A DNA stretch of 64,000 nt from Blautia wexlerae (GTDB lineage Bacteria > Bacillota > Clostridia > Lachnospirales > Lachnospiraceae), in assembly GCF_013300825.1 (NCBI RefSeq), contig NZ_JAAIMY010000005.1:62001-126000 (forward strand), in the 5' to 3' direction. Positions 52,008-59,916 of the stretch are shown here, one piece after another (within the stretch, counting starts at the first letter, position 1; each line of letters begins with the position of its first letter). The notes beneath the pieces were generated by a model. That model did not search any database. It was given only the letters and a program-made list of their open reading frames with translations, and had not been told where the DNA came from. The translations under genes were made by a program, and so were the position numbers.

Positions 52008-52060
52008 AAAAAGCGTTGTATCTATGACAGAGATTCCTGCCGAAGATATAACGCTTTTTT
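52008..52060 (+). terminator. Terminator after modC
   Basis: 16-bp stem with one G-T pair (AAAAAGCGTTGTATCT with AGATATAACGCTTTTT), a 20-base loop and a T-run. Confidence 0.9.
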
Positions 52061-52160
52061 AACCGGATCAAGTAAGTCCCCTGTGGAGCAGTTATTCGGT
52101 GTAGAATCGCGTAGCCACGTAGCTGTAAGAGTCTGCCGGTTTGATCACGCAGATGGATGT
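52061..52160 (+). repeat. Dispersed intergenic repeat, family 2, longest copy
   Basis: Carries GATCAAGTAAGTCCCCTG (shared with 5976-5996 after the L,D-transpeptidase gene) and then GGAGCAGTTATTCGGTGTAGA (shared with 42145-42175), so it joins both partial copies. Its ends AACCGG and CCGGTT can pair, which suggests a folded unit. Confidence 0.6.
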
Positions 52161-52180
52161 TATCAAATTGTCTGAGAAAT

Positions 52181-53269
52181 CTATGACGGATGATTCTTAG
52201 AATATTTTATGTAGTCCACAACCATCATCGCCAGTTTAAATGTCAGTGCATCTTCAAACGCGCGGATATCCAGTCCGAATTTTCTCTGGAGTTTTTCGAA
52301 ACGGTACACCAGAGTATTTCTGTGTACATAAAGCTGTCTGGAGGTCTCGGAGAGATTCAGGTTATTTTCAAAGAAGGTACGGATGGTGATCAGGGTTTCT
52401 TCGTCAATAGAATCCAGAGTTTCCTCTTTGAAGATCTCGTCGATAAACATTTCACATATGGAAACAGGAAGCTGGTAGATCAGTCTGCCGATTCCAAGCT
52501 GGTTATATCCGAATACATTTTTATCTGCGTAGAAAATCTTGCCTACTTCAAGGGCTGTATGTGCTTCCTTGTATGCGTCTGGAAGCCTGGAAATATCCTC
52601 TGCCAGATTACTGTAGGCAACCCATGCGGAAGTCATTGCTTCTGTATTTAACATATCTACAAGCATATATGCAATTGATTCCAGATCCTCATAAGTTTCT
52701 GTAGACTGTAATTCTCTGATGATGATAATCCCTGTATCATCAATAGCTGTGATGAAATCTCTGGTACGGGCAGAGAAAATATTCCGGATCGTAGCGAGAG
52801 CGTTCTCATCCTTGGTCTGTTTGGTTTCCACAAGAAATACGGCACGCTGAACAGAAGTTGCAATGTGCAGTTTCTTGGCGCGGTTAAAGACATCTACATC
52901 GGAATAACTACCAAGGAGAAGATTCTGCATAAAGGTATTCTTGTCGCTTTTCTCTGCATAGGCAGCCAGGAGACTCTGTACCTGGCATACGGCCAGCTCT
53001 CCGATGGTAGCAGTACTTTCTGCTTTTCCCCATACGATCAGAATATAGGAGATGGAATGGTTCTCCATGATCTTATACAGGCAGCAGCTTGTATTGGAAA
53101 CACACAGGGCACTGCTTTGGCGAAATTCTTCCAGTTTTGATTCTGCAGGAAGTTTTTTATCGCAGGTAGAGAGAAAGATATGGTTATCAGAATCCAGCAG
53201 ACAGAAATCAATCTGGCTGATATTCTTCCAGTCTGTCAGGCATTTCTGTAAAATCTGTTGTATTTTCAT
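52181..53269 (-). CDS. PucR/CdaR-type transcriptional regulator
   Basis: 362 residues. The N-terminal ~130 form a divergent sensory domain; a middle GGDEF-like CdaR domain follows (LHIATSVQRAVFLVETK, AYKEAHTALEVGK), and a C-terminal PucR helix-turn-helix ends it (LNLSETSRQLYVHRNTLVYRFEKLQRKFG). Such regulators control use of sugar diacids, purines and other carbon sources; the inducer here is unknown. It lies downstream of the MsmK gene on the same strand but behind a terminator, so it probably has its own promoter (a TGC-TATAAG extended -10 is a weak candidate). Confidence 0.88.
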   Translation of the reverse strand: MKIQQILQKCLTDWKNISQIDFCLLDSDNHIFLSTCDKKLPAESKLEEFRQSSALCVSNTSCCLYKIMENHSISYILIVWGKAESTATIGELAVCQVQSLLAAYAEKSDKNTFMQNLLLGSYSDVDVFNRAKKLHIATSVQRAVFLVETKQTKDENALATIRNIFSARTRDFITAIDDTGIIIIRELQSTETYEDLESIAYMLVDMLNTEAMTSAWVAYSNLAEDISRLPDAYKEAHTALEVGKIFYADKNVFGYNQLGIGRLIYQLPVSICEMFIDEIFKEETLDSIDEETLITIRTFFENNLNLSETSRQLYVHRNTLVYRFEKLQRKFGLDIRAFEDALTFKLAMMVVDYIKYSKNHPS

Positions 53270-53365
53270 AAGGTCAATCCTTTCTTTTGGGGTATGAGTC
53301 AGCTTATAGCAATCCTTGCAAATTGTCTGATCGAAGTAATCAGGCAGCCAATTCTATATTATAAC

Positions 53366-53394
53366 ATAAAAACCCGGGGAAAACTCCCCGGGTT
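53366..53394 (-). terminator. Terminator after the MsmK gene (minus strand)
   Basis: Minus strand: 10-bp GC-rich stem AACCCGGGGA/TCCCCGGGTT, 4-base loop, then TTTAT. Confidence 0.85.
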
Positions 53395-53413
53395 TATTAA
53401 AGATTCCTGAAAA

Positions 53414-54526
53414 TTAGTTGCAGATTGTAAGTTCTGTTTCTTTATCAAAGAAATGAGATTTTTCCATATCGAATGCGAATTTGATCGGATCACCAGTCTT
53501 AGCTGTTGTACGAGGATCAACTCGTGCTGTAACCTGAGTTCCGTCAACATCAAAGTATAAGAATACTTCAGCACCCAGAAGCTCGTAAACCTTAACTACA
53601 GAGCTCATTGGAGCACTTGGAGAAGCTTCGATAAACATCTGAGAATCATGAATATCTTCTGGACGGATACCAAGAACAACTGTCTTGCCTACATAACCGT
53701 TATCTTTAAGAATTTTAGCTTTTCCAGTAGGAACAAGCAACTCATGCTCGCCAACTTTAGCAATGATATTTCCGCCTTTTTCAGAGATTGCTGCGTCAAG
53801 GAAGTTCATCTGCGGTGATCCCATGAATCCTGCAACGAATAAGTTGCCTGGTTTCTGATACAGGTTCTGAGGTGTATCTACCTGCTGAACAACACCGTCT
53901 TTCATAACAACGATTCTGGTACCAAGAGTCATAGCCTCTGTCTGGTCATGTGTTACATAGATGATTGTAGCACCCAGTCTCTGGTGGATCTTGGAAATTT
54001 CGATACGCATCTGTACACGAAGTTTAGCATCCAGGTTGGAAAGAGGCTCATCCATAAGGAATACCTTAGGATTACGTACGATAGCACGTCCCATAGCAAC
54101 ACGCTGTCTCTGACCACCGGAAAGAGCCTTCGGTTTACGATCAAGAAGTTTTTCAAGGTCAAGGATTCTTGCAGCTTCACGAACTGCTTTGTCGATCTGG
54201 TCTTTCGGAACTTTACGAAGTTTAAGTCCGAATGCCATGTTATCATATACTGTCATATGAGGATACAGAGCATAGTTCTGGAATACCATTGCGATATCAC
54301 GGTCTTTAGGCTCTACATCGTTCATAACTTTGTCACCGATCTTTAATGTACCGCCGGAAATTTCTTCCAGACCAGCAATCATACGAAGTGTAGTAGATTT
54401 ACCACATCCTGAAGGTCCTACGAAAATGATGAATTCTTTATCTTCGATCTCCAGATTGAAATCTTTAACTGCCTGGAAACCATTTGGGTAAGTTTTGTTA
54501 ATGTGCTGTAATGATAAGCTTGCCAT
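53414..54526 (-). CDS. msmK: MsmK/UgpC-type sugar ABC transporter ATPase
   Basis: Energises sugar ABC importers of the CUT1 type; in several Firmicutes one such ATPase serves many importers. 370 residues: Walker A GPSGCGKST, Q-loop MVFQNYALYPHMTV, signature LSGGQRQRVAMGRA, Walker B VFLMDEPLSNLDAKLR, H-loop VTHDQTEA, then the C-terminal OB/TOBE regulatory domain (VLGIRPEDI, VYELLGAEVFLYFDVDG). No sugar permease or binding protein is beside it, which fits a shared ATPase. GGAGGAAGAA precedes the ATG. Highly conserved. Confidence 0.93.
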   Translation of the reverse strand: MASLSLQHINKTYPNGFQAVKDFNLEIEDKEFIIFVGPSGCGKSTTLRMIAGLEEISGGTLKIGDKVMNDVEPKDRDIAMVFQNYALYPHMTVYDNMAFGLKLRKVPKDQIDKAVREAARILDLEKLLDRKPKALSGGQRQRVAMGRAIVRNPKVFLMDEPLSNLDAKLRVQMRIEISKIHQRLGATIIYVTHDQTEAMTLGTRIVVMKDGVVQQVDTPQNLYQKPGNLFVAGFMGSPQMNFLDAAISEKGGNIIAKVGEHELLVPTGKAKILKDNGYVGKTVVLGIRPEDIHDSQMFIEASPSAPMSSVVKVYELLGAEVFLYFDVDGTQVTARVDPRTTAKTGDPIKFAFDMEKSHFFDKETELTICN

Positions 54527-54851
54527 AATTATTCTTCCTCCAAAATTATCTTATATTATTTTTGCTGATTGATTACTCGCTTTTTTCATCTGTAGACAGT
54601 ATAACGAAAAGGAGGGGGGATGGCTAGGGAAGAATCGTACAAAGATTTGTTGGGTTTCTTGTCAATCTGACGAAAAGCTGAAATGGACATCTGGGGATTC
54701 CGTCAAACTGTCAAAAGACATGAGAAAAACGCAGGACAAAATGACGAAATTCTGTCTGCGTTTCTCAAAATTGGAGTTAAAATATGAAGGATCTGGTGAG
54801 AGAATACGAATATTGTGCTAAAGTTACAGGGTACCCAGAGAAAGCAAATCC
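54527..54851. other. Gene-free region between the MsmK gene and the binding-protein gene
   Basis: 325 bases. It holds the MsmK ribosome site, a minus-strand TATACT (54598-54603) with no convincing -35, and a terminator-like hairpin (listed separately). A 70-codon plus-strand frame at 54784 runs antisense into the next gene and is not credible. Confidence 0.6.
54722..54766 (-). terminator. Terminator-like hairpin after the binding-protein gene (minus strand)
   Basis: Minus-strand GAGAAACGCAGACA pairs with TGTCCTGCGTTTTTCTC with small bulges and ends T-rich. It lies about 85 bases past the stop. Confidence 0.5.
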
Positions 54852-55871
54852 TCAGGAAGCATTTTTTGCAAATTCTGTGTTGACCAGTTCTGCATACGAT
54901 GTACGTTCTTTCAGTTCACCTGCGTCTTCCAGGATATTCTGCAGAAGCTCAAATCCTTCCTGTCCAAACACCAGATTTTCTTTCCAGGTGTCCTGATCGT
55001 AATAGCGTTTTACAATGGCTGTGATGGTATCCAGATCTGTTTCCGGGAACTGAGGCTCGATGATTTCTGCGATTTCCTCAGGAGTGTGGTTCTGGACAAA
55101 ATCCATACCTTTTTGCAGAGCATTGGTAAATTTCTGCATGATATCAGGATTCTTTTTCATATAGCTGGTTTTGGCGCTATAGGAGGTGTATGGCACATAG
55201 CCGGAGTCAACACCCAGGGATGCCACAACATATCCGGCACCCTGCTTTTCAAGAGCAGTAGCAGAGGGTTCAAACTCCACAGTAAAGTCTGCTGAATTAT
55301 TTCCTGTAAAAGCAGCCGCAGTGGAGCCAAAGTCAATACTCTGGTCAATAGACAGATCTTTCTGAGGGTCAAGTCCATTCTGCTTCAGAATATACTCAAA
55401 TACCATTTCCGGCATGCCACCCTTGCGGCCTCCAAGAACTTTTTTGTTTTTCAGATTTTCCCATTTAAAATCCGGCATTTCTTCTCTTGCCACAAGGAAA
55501 TTTCCGGCCCGCTGGGTAAGCTGTGCAAAGTTTACAACAGGATCGGTAGCTCCTTCCTGATAGGCATAAATAGATGCTTCTGCGCCCATAAATCCGATAT
55601 CTGCCTCACCGGATATGACTGCGGTCATAGTTTTATCGGCTCCAAAGCCAGTTACAAGGGTCAGATCAAGCCCCTCATCTTTAAAATACCCTTTTTCAAT
55701 TGCTACATACTGCGGAGCATAGAAAATAGAATGTGCCACTTCATTTAAGGTAACCTTTGTAAGCGTCTTATCATCCGGACTGTCCTTTTTCTTTGCAAAT
55801 ACTGTTACCGGTAGAGCAGTCACAGCGAGTATAACCGCAGTTGCCAGCGCGATCCATTTTTTATTTTTCAT
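54852..55871 (-). CDS. ABC transporter substrate-binding protein, NMT1/SsuA-like
   Basis: 339 residues. Signal peptide (about 1-26, ending VFA), then a type II periplasmic-binding fold of the nitrate/sulfonate/thiamine-precursor group: YAPQYVAIEKGYFKDEGLDLTLV, ISGEADIGFMGAEASIYAYQEGA, GRKGGMPEMVFEYILKQNGL and FTVEFEPSATALEKQGAGYVV. It lacks a lipobox cysteine, like the nearby ModA, and no cognate permease or ATPase is in the window. Ligand unknown. AAAGGAG precedes the ATG; a candidate promoter lies divergent from the Mn2+ leader. Confidence 0.87.
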   Translation of the reverse strand: MKNKKWIALATAVILAVTALPVTVFAKKKDSPDDKTLTKVTLNEVAHSIFYAPQYVAIEKGYFKDEGLDLTLVTGFGADKTMTAVISGEADIGFMGAEASIYAYQEGATDPVVNFAQLTQRAGNFLVAREEMPDFKWENLKNKKVLGGRKGGMPEMVFEYILKQNGLDPQKDLSIDQSIDFGSTAAAFTGNNSADFTVEFEPSATALEKQGAGYVVASLGVDSGYVPYTSYSAKTSYMKKNPDIMQKFTNALQKGMDFVQNHTPEEIAEIIEPQFPETDLDTITAIVKRYYDQDTWKENLVFGQEGFELLQNILEDAGELKERTSYAELVNTEFAKNAS

Positions 55872-55951
55872 ACAGATACTCCTTTACAAACTTCTGCTGT
55901 TAAGATATGCAGGAGGCAGAGGAACCGTTCATATATATCAGTCAAATAGAT

Positions 55952-55980
55952 GTTTTACATTTTTATATAAAAAACATCAA
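55952..55980 (-). promoter_or_regulatory. Candidate promoter of the binding-protein gene (minus strand)
   Basis: Minus strand TTGATG (55975-55980), 17 bases, TAAAAC (55952-55957). The -10 is weak. Confidence 0.35.
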
Positions 55981-55986
55981 ACTTTG

Positions 55987-56015
55987 TTGACAAGCCCCAA
56001 GACATTTGATAAACT
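55987..56015 (+). promoter_or_regulatory. Promoter of the riboswitch-controlled cation exporter operon
   Basis: Consensus TTGACA, a 17-base spacer ending in TGA, then TAAACT. Transcription should begin near 56022, about 15 bases before the aptamer. Confidence 0.7.
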
Positions 56016-56036
56016 TTGTCAAGTAATTTAATATTC

Positions 56037-56130
56037 CATGAGGGAGTAGTTAGCGCGAAAGTGTGGTTTGTCAACATTCTGATTATATTAGAGAGTATAA
56101 TCTGGCAAATCTTAAATAATGAGACTCATG
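56037..56130 (+). ncRNA. Candidate yybP-ykoY manganese riboswitch aptamer
   Basis: P1 pairs CATGAG (56037-56042) with CTCATG (56125-56130). Directly inside P1 are GGAGTAG (56043-56049) on the 5' side and GAGA (56121-56124) on the 3' side, the arrangement conserved in yybP-ykoY RNAs. The second docking loop element TCAACA is at 56071-56076. The total of 94 bases is normal. Both downstream genes are cation exporters of families regulated by this RNA. Identified by eye; a covariance-model search would settle it. Confidence 0.8.
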
Positions 56131-56193
56131 TATATCGATTAACAGCTTATGTATGATGCACTGGCTGGTAATTGATATACATGAGTCTTTTTT
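56122..56193 (+). terminator. Riboswitch expression-platform terminator
   Basis: Perfect 15-bp stem AGACTCATGTATATC (56122-56136) with GATATACATGAGTCT (56174-56188), then a run of six Ts. Its left arm includes the 3' strand of P1 (CTCATG), so aptamer and terminator exclude each other: ligand binding should prevent termination and turn the operon on. Confidence 0.88.
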
Positions 56194-56264
56194 ATACCAC
56201 AGAAAATTACTCTGTAATGTTTCTATAGTATAAAAGCTTCCGGGCAGAATAGCAGGATTCTTTT
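56191..56264 (+). repeat. Dispersed intergenic hairpin repeat, family 1, copy 2
   Basis: Core ATTACTCTGTAATG (56206-56219), then TTTCTATAGTATAAAAG, CTTCCGGGCAG and CAGGATTCTTTT. It lies between the riboswitch terminator and the exchanger gene. Confidence 0.75.
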
Positions 56265-56340
56265 ACGGTTGTTGGGTATACTCGTAATGGCGGATATTTC
56301 GGCTGACAATACTGTTATGGAGAATAAAAGGAGAAAACAT

Positions 56341-57342
56341 ATGGAAAAATTCATTAACAACGCCCCATTTGCCCTTGTGCTTGTATTTCTTGTAATAGGT
56401 TTTGTGCTGCTTATTAAAGGTGCAGACTTTTTCGTAGAGGGAAGTTCAAGTGTAGCAAAGAGACTGCATGTTCCGTCTATCATTATCGGACTTACCATTG
56501 TTGCAATGGGAACATCGCTTCCGGAGACTGCAGTCAGTGTATCAGCTTCACTTACTGGCAATAATGAGCTTGCAGTAAGTAATGTAGTCGGCTCCAATAT
56601 ATTCAACCTGATGGTTGTTATTGGTGTGTGTGCAATGATCGCCACAGTAAATGTTGCAAAAGAAACAATAAAGAGAGATATTCCATTTTCTCTTATCTGT
56701 GCAGGACTTTTATTGTTTTTGGGAATTGCAGGATTTGGCGATAAAGCAGGCATGATACTTGGACATCTTGACGGTGTAATATTCCTTGGCGCCTTTGCAG
56801 GCTATATTTCTTACATGATCAAGGTTGCATTAAAGGCAAGTAAGGAAGGCAGGAAGGTTGAGATTGAAGGCGCTTCAGAGGAGGAAATCAGGCTGATTTC
56901 CGTGCCGCTCAGTATTCTGTTTATTATTGGCGGTGCGGCTGCAATCGCAGTTGGCGGAGATATTACTGTAGATGCGGCATCAAGGATAGCAAGTGACCTT
57001 GGAATGAGCCAGACACTTATCGGACTTACGATTGTTTCAATAGGAACATCACTTCCGGAGCTTGTGACTTCAATAGTTGCAGCCAGAAAGAACGAAGTTG
57101 ATATGGCGCTTGGCAATGCAATCGGTTCCAATGTATTTAATATACTTATGGTACTTGGCATTGCATCAGCAATTAGTCCGGTCAGCCTGATCACTGAGAA
57201 TATTATTGATCTGTGTGTACTTATTGTATTTACAGTCTGTGTATGGATATTTGCAGGAACCAAAAAGAAAATTGGAAAAATCGAAGGATTTGCTATGGTT
57301 GCACTTTATGCGATATATGCGGTTTACATTGTAATAAGATAA
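56341..57342 (+). CDS. CaCA-family sodium/calcium-type cation exchanger
   Basis: 333 residues with about ten membrane helices and the two inverted alpha-repeats of the family: IIGLTIVAMGTSLPETAVS with SNVVGSNIFNL, and LIGLTIVSIGTSLPELVTS with GNAIGSNVFNI. These carry the ion-binding acidic residues. Bacterial members export Ca2+ or other divalent cations; placement behind a candidate Mn2+ riboswitch suggests Mn2+ export here. The ATG at 56341 (AAAGGAG) is preferred over the longer frame from 56269. First gene of a two-gene operon. Confidence 0.92.
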   Translation: MEKFINNAPFALVLVFLVIGFVLLIKGADFFVEGSSSVAKRLHVPSIIIGLTIVAMGTSLPETAVSVSASLTGNNELAVSNVVGSNIFNLMVVIGVCAMIATVNVAKETIKRDIPFSLICAGLLLFLGIAGFGDKAGMILGHLDGVIFLGAFAGYISYMIKVALKASKEGRKVEIEGASEEEIRLISVPLSILFIIGGAAAIAVGGDITVDAASRIASDLGMSQTLIGLTIVSIGTSLPELVTSIVAARKNEVDMALGNAIGSNVFNILMVLGIASAISPVSLITENIIDLCVLIVFTVCVWIFAGTKKKIGKIEGFAMVALYAIYAVYIVIR

Positions 57343-57357
57343 AGGAGATATCAGAAA

Positions 57358-58071
57358 ATGATATTGTTTTTTAAGATATTTTTTACTGAATTTATAGCAG
57401 AGATGGGAGATAAAACCCAGCTTATGCTTATTGCTCTTACTTCTAAACACAAGTTAAAAGATATTATACTGGGAACTGCAGCAGCAATCCTTGTACTTAA
57501 TGGACTGGCCGTTCTTGCAGGTGGGCTGGTCAGTGAATTTATTCCTGACTGGCTTATTAAAACAGCAGCAGCACTTGCATTTCTCTATTTTGCCGCATCA
57601 ACAATTGCCGGAGATGAGGATGATGAAGAGGAAGAGGGTGGCAAATCAAAGATTAAGTTTGCCCCTCTTGCAGTTTTCTGTACATTTTTCCTGGCAGAGC
57701 TTGGAGACAAGACACAGCTGACTGCTATTACATTTGGTGCAAATGAAGGTATGGGGGCAGCCTTTGTTGTATGGATCGCATGTTCGCTGGGACTTTTTGC
57801 AGCGGACATTCTTGGAATGTTAGTCGGTTATCTTTTAAAGAGCAAAACTCCGGATGGACTGCTTAATACAATTGCATTTATCATATTCTCTGTTTTCGGT
57901 GTATATACACTTTACCAGGCACTTAAGCTTATCAGTGCAGGTGTCTGTCCAATCCCGGTATGGCCGGTGCTTATGGTTGTGACTATTGTTTTTGTTGCTT
58001 TATGTGGCTGCTTTTTTGTGAAAAAAAGAAAAAAATCAAATAAATTTGTCATGCATAGAAATATGTGTTAA
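57358..58071 (+). CDS. GDT1/UPF0016 (TMEM165-like) manganese exporter
   Basis: 237 residues, six or seven membrane helices, with the two family signatures E15-x-G-D18-K-T and E114-x-G-D117-K-T. Bacterial and cyanobacterial members (MneA, Mnx) export Mn2+. An acidic loop (DEDDEEEEGGK) separates the halves. It begins 15 bases after the exchanger gene with AAGGAGA upstream. With the riboswitch it forms a manganese detoxification operon; the metal assignment rests on family and leader, not on direct evidence. Confidence 0.93.
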   Translation: MILFFKIFFTEFIAEMGDKTQLMLIALTSKHKLKDIILGTAAAILVLNGLAVLAGGLVSEFIPDWLIKTAAALAFLYFAASTIAGDEDDEEEEGGKSKIKFAPLAVFCTFFLAELGDKTQLTAITFGANEGMGAAFVVWIACSLGLFAADILGMLVGYLLKSKTPDGLLNTIAFIIFSVFGVYTLYQALKLISAGVCPIPVWPVLMVVTIVFVALCGCFFVKKRKKSNKFVMHRNMC

Positions 58072-58137
58072 AATAACCACCGAAACTGGTTCGAAACCCT
58101 CCCAGTATAAAAAACTAGGCAAAGTAAAAAATATTGA

Positions 58138-58213
58138 GATCGTTTATGAGTTATCATAAGCGGTCTGTTTGCTGATGCTTTTGTTTATTGAGGGATAAAC
58201 AAAAGTATTTTTT
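58138..58213 (+). terminator. Terminator after the manganese exporter operon (double hairpin)
   Basis: First hairpin GATCGTTTATGA/TCATAAGCGGTC (with G-T pairs) near 58138-58165; second a 14-bp stem ATGCTTTTGTTTAT/ATAAACAAAAGTAT (58175-58188 with 58195-58208) followed by six Ts. Confidence 0.8.
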
Positions 58214-58353
58214 ATGTTATAGGAAATTACTCTGTAATGTTCCTATAACATAAAAAAGCCCTCCGGGCAGGATCGCACTGCGACGGAGAGGAATTATGTC
58301 GCTGAAGCGACCCGCCGCAGGCGGAGAATCCAGCAAGCAGGATTCTTTCTTAC
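58211..58353 (+). repeat. Dispersed intergenic hairpin repeat, family 1, copy 3 with internal insert
   Basis: Begins with a long near-perfect hairpin centred on ATTACTCTGTAAT (arms TTATGTTATAGGAA and TTCCTATAACATAA), then GCCCTCCGGGCAG. An extra ~74 bases follow, GC-rich and with hairpins GTCGC-TGAA-GCGAC (58298-58311) and CCGCC-GCA-GGCGG (58312-58324), before the shared CAGGATTCTTTCTTA end. Copies 1 and 2 lack the insert. Confidence 0.75.
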
Positions 58354-58372
58354 TTTGACAGAAAGGAATTAA

Positions 58373-59362
58373 ATGAAAAAAAGAAAAGTAATTATTGATT
58401 GTGATCCGGGGATTGATGACAGTCTTGCGATTATGCTTGCACTGAAATCACCGGAGATCGAAGTGATCGGAATCACCATTGTGTGTGGAAATTCACCGGT
58501 GGAGATGGGATTTGGAAATGCAAAGAAAATCCTGAAGCAGATGAATCGTCTGGATGTTCCCGTATACATTGGGGAAAGCACTCCCTTAAGGCGGGATTAT
58601 GTGAATGCTCTGGACACTCACGGAGAAGATGGACTTGGCGAAAGCTTTCTGCAGGAAGTAATCGGTTATCAGCAGCAGATCAGTGCTGTGGATTTTCTTG
58701 CTGATGTATTGAAAAAAGAGAAAGTATCCATAATCGAACTGGCACCTATGACCAATCTTGCCAGACTGATCCAGAAGGATAAAGAAGCATTTTCCTGTAT
58801 TGAGGAGATTGTTTCCATGGGCGGCAGCTTTAAAAGTCATGGAAACTGTTCACCTGTTGCAGAATACAATTATTGGTGTGACCCGGACGGCGCTTCCCTG
58901 GTATATGAGACACTCCATCAGAATGGCCAGAAAATCCATATGGTTGGGCTGGATGTGACGAGAAAGATTGTGCTCACGCCTGATCTGCTGGAGTATATGT
59001 GCCGTCTGAACAAGGAAACAGGGGAATTTGTAAAGAAGATTACGAAATTTTATTTTGATTTCCACTGGGAATGGGAGCATATCATTGGCTGCGTGATCAA
59101 TGATCCTCTGGCAGTGGCATATTTTATCAATCCGGAACTCTGTAAAGGCTTTGATTCCTATGTACAGATTGAAACAGAGGGGATTTCTCTTGGACAGTCT
59201 GTTGTGGATTCTATGAATTTCTACCGGAAAACTTCAAATACAAGGGTGCTGACTGAGGTAGATGTGTATGGATTCTTTCAGATGTTTCTTTCAAGGATCC
59301 TTGATCAGAAACCGGAAGAACTGGATATTTTACAAGATTTAATACGAGGAGATTTAAAATGA
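58373..59362 (+). CDS. Inosine-uridine-type nucleoside hydrolase
   Basis: Splits ribonucleosides into base and ribose. 329 residues with the hallmark calcium/ribose-binding motif IDCDPGIDDSLAI (D9, D11, D15, D16), ITIVCGNSPVEMGFGNA, LAPMTNLA, SMGGSF, EYNYWCDPDGA and the later NDPLAVAYFI aspartate. The base specificity cannot be read. AAAGGAA precedes the ATG. The stop overlaps the next ATG (ATGA), so the three following reading frames form one operon. Confidence 0.93.
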   Translation: MKKRKVIIDCDPGIDDSLAIMLALKSPEIEVIGITIVCGNSPVEMGFGNAKKILKQMNRLDVPVYIGESTPLRRDYVNALDTHGEDGLGESFLQEVIGYQQQISAVDFLADVLKKEKVSIIELAPMTNLARLIQKDKEAFSCIEEIVSMGGSFKSHGNCSPVAEYNYWCDPDGASLVYETLHQNGQKIHMVGLDVTRKIVLTPDLLEYMCRLNKETGEFVKKITKFYFDFHWEWEHIIGCVINDPLAVAYFINPELCKGFDSYVQIETEGISLGQSVVDSMNFYRKTSNTRVLTEVDVYGFFQMFLSRILDQKPEELDILQDLIRGDLK

Positions 59363-59916
59363 AAACTGAAAAAATAAGTGTACAGAAGATCTGTATGATC
59401 GCTTTTGCTATCTGCATTAATTTTGTGGGAGGACAGATTGCTTTATTTCTGAAACTTCCTATTTATCTGGACAGTATTGGAACTGTATTTGTGGCTGCTG
59501 TTCTGGGACCCTTTTATGGAATGCTTCCTAATCTGCTCAGCGGCCTGCTGATGGGAATGACTGTAGATATTTATTCTTTGTATTATGCTCCGGTAGGAAT
59601 TCTTCTTGGTTTTGTGACAGGTCTTGTGTACAGAAAATTCCAGCCGAAAAAGTGGCAGATATTTCCGGCTGCTCTTGTGATCACACTTCCATCTACTATA
59701 ATCAGTTCCTGTATTACGGCGTTTTTATTTGGAGGAATCACTTCTTCCGGATCCACCGTTCTTGTGCAGCTTCTGGCAAAAACACCTCTTGGAATGGTAG
59801 GAAGCTGTTTTGTAGTTCAGTTTATCACAGATTACATTGACAGGGTTCTGTGTATTGCAGTAGCAGCAGTTCTTATTACAGCGCTGCGTAAAAGTATGAA
59901 GGAGAATTTTGCCTGA
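59359..59916 (+). CDS. ECF transporter S component
   Basis: 185 residues with about six helices and the S-component pattern: short basic N-terminus, ICINFVGGQIALFL, YLDSIGTVFVAAVLGPFYGMLPNLLSGLLMGM, GFVTGLVYRKFQPKKW. S components bind the vitamin or nucleobase-like substrate and use a shared ECF module encoded elsewhere. Position between a nucleoside hydrolase and an SDR suggests a nucleoside, base or related ring compound; this is inference. Overlaps both neighbours (ATGA junctions). Confidence 0.85.
   Translation: MKTEKISVQKICMIAFAICINFVGGQIALFLKLPIYLDSIGTVFVAAVLGPFYGMLPNLLSGLLMGMTVDIYSLYYAPVGILLGFVTGLVYRKFQPKKWQIFPAALVITLPSTIISSCITAFLFGGITSSGSTVLVQLLAKTPLGMVGSCFVVQFITDYIDRVLCIAVAAVLITALRKSMKENFA

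Noticed and set aside
54784-54996. 70-residue plus-strand frame
   Set aside because: Antisense to the end of the NMT1-type binding protein gene, with no ribosome site.
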